NCBI RefSeq assembly: GCF_005405585.1
Contig: NZ_BJEQ01000018.1
Coordinates: 1 to 64,000, forward strand
Origin: Agarivorans sp. Toyoura001
GTDB taxonomy: Bacteria > Pseudomonadota > Gammaproteobacteria > Enterobacterales > Celerinatantimonadaceae
Direction: 5' to 3'
Length of the DNA stretch: 64,000 bases
In this document: one piece after another, positions 1-7,849 of the stretch
Layout: each line of letters begins with the position of its first letter
Position numbering within the stretch: position 1 is the first letter of the stretch
The notes under the pieces: generated by a model
The model's input: the letters and a program-made list of their open reading frames with translations, nothing else
Databases searched by the model: none
Told to the model about the DNA's origin: nothing
Translations under genes and position numbers: made by a program

Positions 1-1
1 T

Positions 2-67
2 AGCGATATACAACACGATGAGACCGCACCTGAGTTTAAATATGGAAACGCCCAATCAGGTGCATAA
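2..67 (+). CDS. possible C-terminal end of a truncated upstream gene
   Basis: An open frame enters from the left edge and runs 21 codons to a TAA at 65-67. The residues (ending KYGNAQSGA) look protein-like, but the piece is too short to identify and no start is in the window. It is convergent with dsbB. It could equally be chance, so I claim only that the frame is open. Confidence 0.3.
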   Translation, partial: SDIQHDETAPEFKYGNAQSGA

Positions 68-70
68 TAG

Positions 71-100
71 AAAAGGCCAGCTACTGGAGCTGGCCTAAAA
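71..100 (-). terminator. intrinsic terminator after dsbB
   Basis: An inverted repeat at 75-95 (GGCCAGCT / AGCTGGCC, 5-base loop) is followed on the minus strand by a TTTT run. It lies just past the dsbB stop codon and fits a Rho-independent terminator for the nhaB-dsbB side. Confidence 0.75.
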
Positions 101-138
101 ACCGTCAACCTATTTTAGGACGGGTCAATCTTTTTAAT

Positions 139-648
139 CTATTTCTTGCGCCATTGCAGACCAAAGAACAAAACCCCGGCTGCTAAGAACACCGCAAATA
201 ATAGAATCAGCCACTGCGGCATAGACCAGCCTAAGAACATCCAAGAGATCTCGTCACAAAATCCATTTGGATTAAATAACCAAGGCACCCATTTATCTAG
301 CGGCGCCCATTCAGGGAAGTTGGCAAAGAAGTCGCAGGTGGCAAATGGGTTTGGATTCATTTGATAGTCGGTATGGGTTATTGCTAGCTGCAAACCCCAT
401 GCGGCACTGACGATCCATAATCCAAAAGCACTTAAACGAATGACGATATTTTTAGGTGCAATCCAACCTAGTAAACCTGCTGCCATTAAACCAAACATGG
501 CTACACGCTCATAAATGCACATAACGCAAGGGTCAAGCTTCATGACATGTTGGAAGAATAAAGCGCACAACTCAAGTGATAAGCTACCAATAAAAAGCAG
601 AAACCAAGGTTTACGTTGGTACGGCAAACTGCTTAAAAAATTGAGCAT
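139..648 (-). CDS. dsbB: disulfide bond formation protein B (DsbB)
   Basis: Inner-membrane quinone reductase that reoxidises periplasmic DsbA, so feeding electrons from new disulfides into the respiratory chain. The 169 residues show four hydrophobic segments, near 14-32, 47-62, 70-90 and 143-165. Both essential cysteine pairs are present: C41-V-M-C44 in the first periplasmic loop, and C105 and C131 in the second. Length matches the family (about 170). It lies downstream of nhaB on the same strand, an order also known in enterobacteria, but a terminator-like hairpin sits between the two. No anomaly is visible. Confidence 0.96.
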   Translation of the reverse strand: MLNFLSSLPYQRKPWFLLFIGSLSLELCALFFQHVMKLDPCVMCIYERVAMFGLMAAGLLGWIAPKNIVIRLSAFGLWIVSAAWGLQLAITHTDYQMNPNPFATCDFFANFPEWAPLDKWVPWLFNPNGFCDEISWMFLGWSMPQWLILLFAVFLAAGVLFFGLQWRKK

Positions 649-664
649 AATCAGAAACTCCTGT

Positions 665-697
665 TAAAAAAGGCGATGCAAGCATCGCCGTTTTTAA
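665..697 (-). terminator. hairpin terminator between nhaB and dsbB
   Basis: A perfect stem GGCGATGC / GCATCGCC with a 2-base loop (672-689) is followed on the minus strand by six T. It would end or attenuate nhaB transcripts before dsbB, so dsbB may depend on readthrough or its own promoter. Confidence 0.8.
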
Positions 698-699
698 AA

Positions 700-2271
700 T
701 TAATGTCCAGCAGAAACCGCTGACGCTGCGCCCGCAACGTGATGGCTAATCCATCCCATATCGTAGAAGTATTGAGTGGCAGGAATCAATGCAAATTCCA
801 CACACAATAAACCTACACCGGCTAGTACGATGGTGTAAGGAATGGCCATCCACACCATACGCCCGTAAGACAAACGTAAAAGCGGAGCAAGTGAAGAGGT
901 GAGCAAGAACAAGAATGCTGCTTGGCCATTTGGCGTTGCTACCGACGGCAAGTTAGTACCAGTGTTAATGGCAACGGCTAACATGTCGAATTGGTCACGA
1001 GTGATTTGGCCATCTAACCAAGCGGCTTTCACTTCGTTAATGTAAACAGTACCTACAAATACATTGTCACTCACCATCGAGAGCAAGCCATTGGCAATGT
1101 AGAAGGCGACCAGTTGCCCCTCATCTTCAATCGATAGCACCCAGTGAATAACTGGTTTGAATAGCTCTAGATCAATAATCACTGCCACAATCGAGAAGAA
1201 TACCGCTAGCAATGCCGTAAAGGGCAGGGCTTCTTCAAAGGCCTTTCCTAATTGATGTTCTTCGGTAATTCCGGTAAATGCAGTGGCGAGAATAATGACA
1301 GACAAACCAATTAAACCAACAGCCGCTAAGTGCATGGCTAAACCAATAATTAACCATACTGCGATAAAGGCTTGAACGATAAGTTTTGCACGGTCACGGT
1401 TAGTACGCTTCTCATCTTCGTACTTATCGTAGTCAGTAAGAATTTGCCTAACGTTGGCAGGTAGTTTAGTGCCATAACCAAACTTGCCCGCCTTCTCTAG
1501 TAAGAAACAGGTTAATAGACCAAATACGAGTACCGGTAAAGAGACCGGTGCCATGCGTAAGAAGAATTCGAAAAATTGCCATCCAGATTGGTCAGCAATA
1601 ATGAGGTTTTGTGGCTCACCTACCATGGTACATACGCCGCCAAGCGCGGTACCTACACCAGCATGCATCATTAAGCTGCGTAGAAAAGCGCGGAAGCCTT
1701 CTAAGTCATCGCTGCTTAAATCATCACCGGTGTGGTCATGCTTTTGGTGAAAGTCTTTTCCAGAGGCCACTTTGTGATAGATGCTATAAAAGCCGATAGC
1801 GACACTAATCACCACGGCAATAACGGTTAATGCATCAAGGAAGGCAGATAAAAATGCACCGGCTATACAAAAGGCTAAAGATAAAATCGCTTTATCTTTA
1901 ATCTTAATGAGCATTTTGGTGAACATAAATAAAAGCAGTTGCTTCATAAAGAAGATGCCCGCCACCATGAAGATCAATAGCAGCACTACTTCAAAGTTAT
2001 TCACTAACTCGTGCTTTACTGTTTCCGATGATGTCATCCCTATAGCTACTGCCTCAATGGCCAGTAAACCGCCCGGCTGTAATGGGTAACATTTTAAGGC
2101 CATAGCCAAAGTAAAAATGAACTCAATTACCAGCAACCAACCCGCAATGAAAGGGTCAATATAGAAAACGATGGGGTTAATAATTAGAAATAAAACAATG
2201 GCTTTTTTGTACCACAAAGGCGCATTGCCAAGAAAGTTCTTAGCAAAGGCACTGGATAGACTAGTATTCAT
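700..2271 (-). CDS. nhaB: Na+/H+ antiporter NhaB
   Basis: Electrogenic sodium/proton antiporter of the inner membrane, important for sodium and pH homeostasis in marine bacteria. The 523 residues contain about a dozen hydrophobic segments and characteristic NhaB stretches, such as [16 protein letters not shown] near the middle and [18 protein letters not shown] towards the C-terminus. Length is close to the enterobacterial protein (513). The start begins [22 protein letters not shown], a conserved NhaB N-terminus. It is divergent from fadR and upstream of dsbB. Confidence 0.95.
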   Translation of the reverse strand: MNTSLSSAFAKNFLGNAPLWYKKAIVLFLIINPIVFYIDPFIAGWLLVIEFIFTLAMALKCYPLQPGGLLAIEAVAIGMTSSETVKHELVNNFEVVLLLIFMVAGIFFMKQLLLFMFTKMLIKIKDKAILSLAFCIAGAFLSAFLDALTVIAVVISVAIGFYSIYHKVASGKDFHQKHDHTGDDLSSDDLEGFRAFLRSLMMHAGVGTALGGVCTMVGEPQNLIIADQSGWQFFEFFLRMAPVSLPVLVFGLLTCFLLEKAGKFGYGTKLPANVRQILTDYDKYEDEKRTNRDRAKLIVQAFIAVWLIIGLAMHLAAVGLIGLSVIILATAFTGITEEHQLGKAFEEALPFTALLAVFFSIVAVIIDLELFKPVIHWVLSIEDEGQLVAFYIANGLLSMVSDNVFVGTVYINEVKAAWLDGQITRDQFDMLAVAINTGTNLPSVATPNGQAAFLFLLTSSLAPLLRLSYGRMVWMAIPYTIVLAGVGLLCVEFALIPATQYFYDMGWISHHVAGAASAVSAGH

Positions 2272-2302
2272 CCTGAAATCTCATATTTGTTCGTATGGCA
2301 GG

Positions 2303-2327
2303 TCGAGTTTCCCCTACGAAAACTCGA
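2303..2327 (-). promoter_or_regulatory. inverted repeat in the nhaB leader
   Basis: TCGAGTTT (2303-2310) and AAACTCGA (2320-2327) form an 8-bp stem 32 bases upstream of the nhaB start. It could be an RNA hairpin or an operator. The rest of the 246-base nhaB/fadR gap is AT-rich and should hold both promoters, but I cannot assign them. Confidence 0.3.
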
Positions 2328-2517
2328 GCGTGATTGTATGTGATGTCACGCATCTTTGATAGCTGAACGTTCGAAAATATCAAAATTCTTCAAGTCATGA
2401 TAAAAAATGTCAATAGTTTTTAAAAACTGTAGGTTAGAGCCCGTACCACTTGCTTTTGCTTTAGTTAATGGTTTGTTATTATCATTTCAATAAAAACTAA
2501 AATAGACTGAGTAAATA

Positions 2518-3234
2518 ATGGTAATAAAAGCAAAAAGCCCAGCGGGATTCGCCGAACAGTACATCATCGAATCCATCTGGAATAACCGTTTTGCTCCTGG
2601 CACCATCCTCCCTGCCGAAAGAGAACTATCAGAACTTATTGGCGTTACCCGCACCACATTACGTGAGGTTCTTCAACGTTTAGCACGTGACGGTTGGTTA
2701 ACTATTCAACATGGAAAACCCACTAAGGTAAATAACTTTTGGGAAACCGCTGGACTGAATATTCTAGAAACCTTAGCTAAACTAGACAGCGACGGCGTAC
2801 CTGAACTTTTTGAACAGTTATTATCAGCAAGAACCAATATTAGTGTGATTTTTATTCGTGGTGCCTTAAAAAACAACCCGGAGAAAAGTCGCCAGTTAAT
2901 TGAACAATACAGGCAATTAGAACAAACCGGTGAAGCTTACGCTGAGTTTGATTATCAAGTGTTGCACGGCTTAGCTTTTGCCTCAGGTAATCCTTTATAT
3001 GCCTTGATTTTAAATGGTTTTAGAGGCATGTACCGTAGTGTAGGTAAGTATTACTTTGACGATCCCGTATCACGCCAATTGGTCGATAAGTTTTATGACG
3101 ACTTGATCGCCTTAGCGGACTCAGGAGAGCACGATAATGCGCTTCAAGTTGTGCGTAATTACGGTATTGCAACTAGTGAAGTCTGGAAGCGACTACGAGA
3201 TGTTATGCCAAGTGACATTATGGAAATTGACTAG
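2518..3234 (+). CDS. fadR: fatty acid metabolism regulator FadR
   Basis: GntR-family regulator that represses fatty-acid degradation genes and activates unsaturated fatty-acid synthesis; long-chain acyl-CoA releases it from DNA. The N-terminal winged helix covers about residues 10-75 ([20 protein letters not shown] is the recognition region). An all-helical acyl-CoA domain follows to residue 238. Length equals that of E. coli FadR (239). The divergent arrangement with nhaB is conserved across gammaproteobacteria and supports the name. The ATG at 2518 gives the usual short N-terminus ([16 protein letters not shown]). Confidence 0.95.
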   Translation: MVIKAKSPAGFAEQYIIESIWNNRFAPGTILPAERELSELIGVTRTTLREVLQRLARDGWLTIQHGKPTKVNNFWETAGLNILETLAKLDSDGVPELFEQLLSARTNISVIFIRGALKNNPEKSRQLIEQYRQLEQTGEAYAEFDYQVLHGLAFASGNPLYALILNGFRGMYRSVGKYYFDDPVSRQLVDKFYDDLIALADSGEHDNALQVVRNYGIATSEVWKRLRDVMPSDIMEID

Positions 3235-3262
3235 CCTAAGGCTTCCAAGATCTTAGGTAAAT

Positions 3263-3292
3263 AAAAAAGCTCCTTACAAAAGGAGCTTTTTT
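3263..3292. terminator. bidirectional terminator fadR / glutaredoxin gene
   Basis: AAGCTCCTT and AAGGAGCTT form a stem with A-tract on the left and T-tract on the right, so it can act on both strands. It sits between the convergent fadR and glutaredoxin-like genes. Confidence 0.85.
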
Positions 3293-3313
3293 ATTACTGA
3301 GCAAAGCTGTGGT

Positions 3314-3673
3314 TTACGCCACTTTTTGCTCTAAGTAACGAATAATGTCATTTGACTCGTAAAGCCATTTTACGTTTTCGCCTTCGCTGATGCGCAAGCA
3401 AGGCACTTTTCGAGAACCCCCTTCGCTTACTAACTCATCAAGAAATTCTGGCTGGGCTTTTATATCACGTAATCCAATGGTGATGCCATTGCGCTTCATT
3501 GCGCGTCTTACCTTTACGCAGAAGGGGCAAGCGGCCAATTGGTAAAGGTGTAAGCCTTGTAGTTTCTGATCAACTGCAGCTTGTTCATCAGGACTACGCT
3601 TTATCGATTTTGGCGAAAATACCGCGTTAAGTAACAAAATAATACGGCCTAAAATCCAACGAATCACTTTCAT
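3314..3673 (-). CDS. glutaredoxin-family protein with N-terminal membrane anchor
   Basis: Thioredoxin-fold protein with the redox motif C49-P-F-C52 and the cis-proline loop KVPCLRI, both typical of glutaredoxins and GST N-domains. Residues 5-20 (WILGRIILLLNAVF) form one hydrophobic helix, suggesting tethering to the inner membrane with the redox domain facing the cytoplasm (positive residues follow the helix). At 119 residues it is longer than classic Grx (about 85) because of this anchor. Related small proteins are widespread in marine gammaproteobacteria. The substrate is unknown. It lies 66 bases downstream of the Mn exporter on the same strand, so cotranscription is possible. Confidence 0.8.
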   Translation of the reverse strand: MKVIRWILGRIILLLNAVFSPKSIKRSPDEQAAVDQKLQGLHLYQLAACPFCVKVRRAMKRNGITIGLRDIKAQPEFLDELVSEGGSRKVPCLRISEGENVKWLYESNDIIRYLEQKVA

Positions 3674-3739
3674 TTTTTACAACCCGAGTAACAATTTGCG
3701 GCAGAGTGTAACACAAACCTGCTAAAGCTTAAGCCTTGC

Positions 3740-4294
3740 TTAAAACAACAAGGTGCTTAAACCTAAGGCCAAAAATAGTATTGCTGTTAAGCGATGTATT
3801 AAGGTCATAGGCAGCTTTTCTACCCCTAGTTTACCGAGTAAAATAACTGGGATGTTTGCAATGCACATACCAATAGTGGTTCCTGCTATTACCATCCATA
3901 AGGCATCGTATTTAGCCGCTAAAATAACTGTAGCCACTTGGGTCTTGTCGCCAATTTCAGCAATAAAGAAAAGCACTAAGGACGCCATGAAAGGGCCATG
4001 TTTTAGCATCGCGCTGTCTAAGTCGTCTACTTTATCGGGAATCAGCACCCAAATAGCCATGGCAATAAACGACAGTCCAAGCAGCCAACGTAGCACATCA
4101 GGGTTTAACCAAGATTGCACCATTGCGCCAAACCAAGCGGCAGCGGCGTGATTCAGTAGGGTAGCGACAATGATGCCGGCAATAATGGGCAGTGGTTTAC
4201 GAAATTTGCATGCGAGTAACAGAGCAAGTAACTGAGTTTTGTCGCCAATTTCGGCAATGGCAACAGCGGTGATGGAGGTAACAAGGGCTTCCAT
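3740..4294 (-). CDS. mneA: manganese exporter, GDT1/TMEM165 (UPF0016) family
   Basis: Small inner-membrane cation transporter. The family signature E-x-G-D-(K/R)-(T/S) occurs twice, as AEIGDKTQLLALLL near residue 15 and AEIGDKTQVATVIL near residue 115, in two inverted halves of three helices each (184 residues in all). Bacterial members such as MneA of Vibrio export Mn2+. The yybP-ykoY Mn2+ riboswitch in its leader independently supports manganese as the substrate here. The start ATG at 4294 follows the SD-like AAGAG. The symbol follows the Vibrio name and is an inference. Confidence 0.9.
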   Translation of the reverse strand: MEALVTSITAVAIAEIGDKTQLLALLLACKFRKPLPIIAGIIVATLLNHAAAAWFGAMVQSWLNPDVLRWLLGLSFIAMAIWVLIPDKVDDLDSAMLKHGPFMASLVLFFIAEIGDKTQVATVILAAKYDALWMVIAGTTIGMCIANIPVILLGKLGVEKLPMTLIHRLTAILFLALGLSTLLF

Positions 4295-4334
4295 TAATAT
4301 CTCTTAATGAGGCGAGCAAATAAACCAATGCACA

Positions 4335-4482
4335 AACGCCGCTCACCTCTTAATAGCGTTAATGTGCAGTTGGTCTTGCCAGGCCTAACTAGGCTGCATT
4401 TACCATAGTGATTGTGCACTAAGTATGTTGATAAATGCCCCGCAACCAAAGTTACAGGCGGCTACTCCCCAAAAGCGCGCAG
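4335..4482 (-). promoter_or_regulatory. yybP-ykoY manganese riboswitch upstream of mneA
   Basis: Read on the minus strand, the leader contains the conserved class features in order: GGGGAGTAGC (4461-4470), the loop motif CAAGACC (4372-4378) and the closing strand GAGGTGAGCGGC (4338-4349). These are the two Mn2+-docking legs of the yybP-ykoY aptamer. Downstream, GCTCGCCTC (4309-4317) can pair over nine positions (one G-U) with GAGGTGAGC (4341-4349). The alternative helix would lie next to the ribosome site of mneA and is a plausible expression platform. Mn2+ would favour the aptamer and turn export on. The motif match is direct; the switching mechanism is inferred. Confidence 0.9.
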
Positions 4483-4516
4483 AAGATAGCGTGTAAGCAC
4501 TGGTTAGTCAAAAGGT

Positions 4517-4849
4517 TTAGCCACCAATGCGTTTAGTTTTGTAATCACGCTGCTTCAACCATGCTTCAAGCTTGTCGCGTTGGTCACCTTGAATTTCAAT
4601 CACATAGTCTTTTACGCTACCACCAACGCCACAGTGTTTTTTCATTTCTTTGCATAGGCTTTTTAATTCTGATTCTTCTAGCCCAAAGCCACTTAAGCAG
4701 GTTACTCCTTTGCCTTTTCGGCCTTTGGTTTCACGACGCATTTTAACAAAACCATCGCTGTCTGGAATATCTTCAGCTATGTCTTCAGGTTCAATGCGGC
4801 CTTGGTCGGTGGAGTAAACAAGTTGCGATAGTTGGTCTTTGAATGACAT
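4517..4849 (-). CDS. yciH: YciH, SUI1/eIF1-like translation factor
   Basis: Protein of the SUI1 family, related to eukaryotic initiation factor eIF1 and proposed to affect start-codon fidelity. The C-terminal SUI1 domain is clear (KGVTCLSGF, LKSLCKEMKKHCGVGGSVKD, IEIQGDQRDKLEAWL). I chose the internal ATG at 4849 (MSFKDQLSQLVYS), giving 110 residues, close to E. coli YciH (108). The upstream ATG at 4891 adds 14 residues not typical of the family and has no good ribosome site. It is transcribed away from feoA. Confidence 0.9.
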   Translation of the reverse strand: MSFKDQLSQLVYSTDQGRIEPEDIAEDIPDSDGFVKMRRETKGRKGKGVTCLSGFGLEESELKSLCKEMKKHCGVGGSVKDYVIEIQGDQRDKLEAWLKQRDYKTKRIGG

Positions 4850-4959
4850 CTTCAAGTTACCTTTGTTGAAATTGGCTAAATGGTAGCGCATTTAGTGAAA
4901 AGGTTTCAAAAATAACACCTAAAAATATCTCACAAAAATACCAAGCTATATAAACCTGC

Positions 4960-4973
4960 TTGATATAGATCAA
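4960..4973 (+). promoter_or_regulatory. FNR-binding site upstream of feoA
   Basis: TTGATATAGATCAA matches the FNR consensus TTGAT-N4-ATCAA at every conserved position. It lies about 80 bases before the feoA start, which suits anaerobic activation of ferrous iron uptake as in E. coli. Confidence 0.85.
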
Positions 4974-5004
4974 AGTTATATAGTGATGAGTGTCGCACAA
5001 TCAA

Positions 5005-5023
5005 CTAAATGAAAATCATTTCT
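5005..5023 (+). promoter_or_regulatory. Fur box upstream of feoA
   Basis: CTAAATGAAAATCATTTCT matches 12 of 19 positions of the Fur consensus by hand count, including an intact AAATCATT core. It lies between the FNR site and the feoA start, where Fur binding would block transcription when iron is plentiful. Confidence 0.7.
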
Positions 5024-5048
5024 ATTTAGAATTGTCGGGTGGGACTCT

Positions 5049-5276
5049 ATGTCATTGGATGAAATAGTCGCAGGTCAAAAAGCAAAGGTGCTAAGTTTGC
5101 AAAACTTGCCACGCGCTAATCGAAAAAAGCTAATGTCGTTAGGCATATTACCTAATACAACCTTAACCATAGTTAGGCGCGCCCCCTTAGGTGATCCGAT
5201 CCAGGTATCTGCCGCTGGCATTAACCTAGCCTTGAGTAATCTACAGGCAAAGGCGATTGAGGTGGAGTCGGTATGA
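5049..5276 (+). CDS. feoA: FeoA, SH3-like ferrous iron transport protein
   Basis: Small cytoplasmic SH3-fold protein (75 residues) needed for Feo ferrous-iron uptake, thought to bind the membrane protein FeoB. Typical features are GQKAKVLSL near the start, the LMSLGILPNT turn and the VRRAPLGDPIQVSAAGINLAL strand pair. The stop overlaps the feoB start (5273-5276), implying translational coupling. It is the first gene of feoABC, preceded by FNR and Fur sites. Confidence 0.95.
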   Translation: MSLDEIVAGQKAKVLSLQNLPRANRKKLMSLGILPNTTLTIVRRAPLGDPIQVSAAGINLALSNLQAKAIEVESV

Positions 5277-7531
5277 TTAAGCATAAAATTGCTACAGTAG
5301 GTAACCCGAATAGTGGCAAAAGTACCTTGTTTAATGCTTTGACGGGCAGTAAACAGAAAGTGGGTAACTTTAGTGGTATTACGGTTGATAAAAAGTCAGG
5401 TTGGATCCGCAAGGCCGATTGGCAATCTGAAGTGGTGGATCTCCCCGGCGTTTATAATATCGATCCTCAGTTAGACAATAGTTCTTTAGACGAGCGTATC
5501 GCTTGTGAGTTTTTACAGTCGGAACCTTTAGATCTAGTGATCAACGTGGTTGATGCCAGTGCAGTTGAACGTAGCTTATATTTGAGCATTCAACTTAAAG
5601 AACTGGGTTTACCGGTGGTGCTAGTACTAAACAAAATGGACACCGCTAAAGCAAAGCTGCTAAAAATTAAAGTACAGCAGTTTAGCGAGCGCTTTAAGTT
5701 GCCGCTGGTATGCCTGTCTGCTACCTCTAAAAAGCAGGTAGAAGATTTCAAAGATAATCTTCCCCAGATTATTGAGCAAGCCAAACAGAGTGAGCCTTTA
5801 GAGCTAGAATATTCAGCGCCCATCGAAGCATTTTCAACAAAATGGCAAGCAAGACTGGGCTTTAACAAAGGCCAAGTATTGCGCTTGATAGAGCAAGATC
5901 CTTGGCTGATTAAACAGCTTGAACCTCAGTTAGTGGCAGAGTTAGAACAAGATTTTGTGCAGTTTAACAATACTGATGTTGATTTAGAGCTCGCCAATAG
6001 CCGCTACAACTTTATCTACCAACTTACCCAAGATTGTGTTGGCAAAAAAGGCCACTTAAACCGAGATTACACGGCGATGATTGATAGCTTGTTGCTTAAT
6101 CGCTGGATTGGTATTCCTGCCTTTTTAGGCGTGATGTACCTAATGTTTATGTTTGCCATTAATGGCGGTGCGGTATTCATCGACTTTTTTGATATTACTG
6201 CTGGCACTATTTTTGTTGATGGTGTGGGTGAAGTGCTGAGTAATGTCGGCGCTCCCGAGTGGCTAACGGTGGTGTTAGCTAATGGCGTAGGCGTGGGCAT
6301 TCAAACCGTTGCTACCTTTATTCCCGTTATTGCTTGTTTGTATTTATTCTTAGCGTTACTGGAAAGCTCAGGTTATCTGGCGCGAGCGGCTTTTGTGGTT
6401 GACCGTGCTATGCAGGTGATTGGTTTACCGGGTAAAGCATTTGTTCCGATGTTAATGGGTTTTGGCTGTACCGTGCCTGCCATTATGGCGACCCGAGTAT
6501 TAGAAAAGCATCGCGAGCGGGTATTAACTTCAGCCATGAGCCCATTTATGTCTTGTGGTGCGCGCTTACCGGTTTACGCATTGTTTGTGGCAGCATTTTT
6601 CCCAGAGCAAGGCCAGAACATGGTATTTGGTTTGTATCTCATTGGCATATTGGCTGCGATTGTTACCGGCTTATTGCTTAAGTACACGTTGTTACCGGGC
6701 ACTGCGCAAGACTCGGTTCTTGAGTTGCCAGACTACCAGTTACCTACGGCTTTTGGCGTATTACTATTAACCTGGCAAAAAGTGCGTGGCTTTGTGGTTG
6801 GCGCAGGCAAAACCATTGTATTAGTGGTCGCTATTCTTAGCGTATTAAACAGCATCGGAACGGGTGGCGAGTTAGACGCCGAAGGCCAAGAACATTCAAT
6901 TTTGAGTCGAGCTAGCCAATTTGTTACACCAGTATTTGGCCCAATGGGGATTGAGCAAGACAACTGGCCAGCAACCGTAGGTATTGTTACTGGCTTATTC
7001 GCTAAAGAAGCGGTAATTGGCACTTTAAACAGCTTGTATGCCAATGCCAGTGAAGCAGACGAAGAGTGGACTTATCTAGGCCGTTTCCAAGAAGCTGGGC
7101 AAACCATTGTCGATAACTTTAATGACTTAAACTACGGTGACCCTCTAGGTATAGCGATTGAAGAAGCTGATAGCCTTGAAGCAGCAGCTGAAATGAACGA
7201 AGTTGATTTCAGCACTATGTCGCAGTTGGGCAAACACTTTACGCCTGAATCTGCTGTGTCATTTATGTTGTTTATTCTACTCTACATGCCTTGCGCAGCG
7301 GCAATGGGTGCATTGGTAAAAGAACTAGGTATGAAATGGGCGCGACTAATTGGCGTGTGGTCTACCTTACTAGCCTATAGCTCGGCCACTATTTACTACC
7401 AAGTAGCCACTTGGCAGCAAGCGCCAGTGTCTGCCAGCGTGTTGTTATTGGCAATGGTATTTATGTTGGCGGTTTGGGTACTATTTTTAAAACGTAAGCG
7501 GGCAGAGCATTTTGATATTACAAGCGCTTAA
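5273..7531 (+). CDS. feoB: FeoB ferrous iron permease
   Basis: Polytopic inner-membrane Fe2+ transporter with an N-terminal GTPase-like domain. G-motifs are visible: G1 GNPNSGKS at 10-17, G3 DLPG at 56-59 and G4 NKMD at 120-123. A helical spacer follows, then the membrane domain from about residue 270, with Gate motifs including the conserved cysteines in GCTVPAIMATR and MSCGARLPVYALF. Length (752) is normal for gammaproteobacteria. It overlaps feoA by 4 bases and feoC by 20 bases, so all three genes probably form one translationally coupled operon. Confidence 0.97.
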   Translation: MIKHKIATVGNPNSGKSTLFNALTGSKQKVGNFSGITVDKKSGWIRKADWQSEVVDLPGVYNIDPQLDNSSLDERIACEFLQSEPLDLVINVVDASAVERSLYLSIQLKELGLPVVLVLNKMDTAKAKLLKIKVQQFSERFKLPLVCLSATSKKQVEDFKDNLPQIIEQAKQSEPLELEYSAPIEAFSTKWQARLGFNKGQVLRLIEQDPWLIKQLEPQLVAELEQDFVQFNNTDVDLELANSRYNFIYQLTQDCVGKKGHLNRDYTAMIDSLLLNRWIGIPAFLGVMYLMFMFAINGGAVFIDFFDITAGTIFVDGVGEVLSNVGAPEWLTVVLANGVGVGIQTVATFIPVIACLYLFLALLESSGYLARAAFVVDRAMQVIGLPGKAFVPMLMGFGCTVPAIMATRVLEKHRERVLTSAMSPFMSCGARLPVYALFVAAFFPEQGQNMVFGLYLIGILAAIVTGLLLKYTLLPGTAQDSVLELPDYQLPTAFGVLLLTWQKVRGFVVGAGKTIVLVVAILSVLNSIGTGGELDAEGQEHSILSRASQFVTPVFGPMGIEQDNWPATVGIVTGLFAKEAVIGTLNSLYANASEADEEWTYLGRFQEAGQTIVDNFNDLNYGDPLGIAIEEADSLEAAAEMNEVDFSTMSQLGKHFTPESAVSFMLFILLYMPCAAAMGALVKELGMKWARLIGVWSTLLAYSSATIYYQVATWQQAPVSASVLLLAMVFMLAVWVLFLKRKRAEHFDITSA

Positions 7532-7754
7532 GGAATACATTGAAGCTAACCCTGGGGTTATGCTAAGCCAGCTAGCGAATCATTTCTCATTGAGTGATGA
7601 CGCCGCGCTAGCGATGTTGCAGCCTTGGGTAAAACGCCATCGACTCCGCTTGGTTAAACTGGGCTCTTGTTCAGGTGGCTGTGGCTGCGGAGTGAGCGAA
7701 GAACAGTGGCAGCTATATTGGCAAAATGAAAGCCAAATAGGGGTTACGTGTTAA
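7512..7754 (+). CDS. feoC: FeoC, small winged-helix Feo protein
   Basis: 80-residue protein with an N-terminal winged-helix fold (ILQALKEYIEANPG, LSQLANHFSLSDDAALAMLQPWV) and a cysteine cluster CSGGCGCG near residues 53-60. FeoC proteins use this cluster for an iron-sulfur centre or for protecting FeoB from proteolysis. The chosen start is TTG at 7512, which aligns with the E. coli FeoC N-terminus; the next ATG (7560) would cut the winged helix. It overlaps feoB by 20 bases, so coupling is likely. Cysteine spacing differs from the enterobacterial four-cysteine pattern. Confidence 0.88.
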   Translation: MILQALKEYIEANPGVMLSQLANHFSLSDDAALAMLQPWVKRHRLRLVKLGSCSGGCGCGVSEEQWQLYWQNESQIGVTC

Positions 7755-7778
7755 GCGGCGCAGTGGAAAAATAAAGTA

Positions 7779-7808
7779 AAAAGGACAGCGTATTCACTGT
7801 CCTTTTTT
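7779..7808. terminator. bidirectional terminator feoC / EAL gene
   Basis: AAGGACAG and CTGTCCTT with an 8-base loop, flanked by A and T tracts, sit between the convergent feo operon and the EAL-domain gene and can end both. Confidence 0.85.
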
Positions 7809-7849
7809 TGGTTTTGTTAGTGGGGTAATTAGCACTAAGGCTTTGTAAA

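Noticed and set aside
3753-4151. 132-codon frame antisense to mneA
   Set aside because: The mneA frame carries both family motifs and a riboswitch; the antisense frame has neither homology signals nor a ribosome site.
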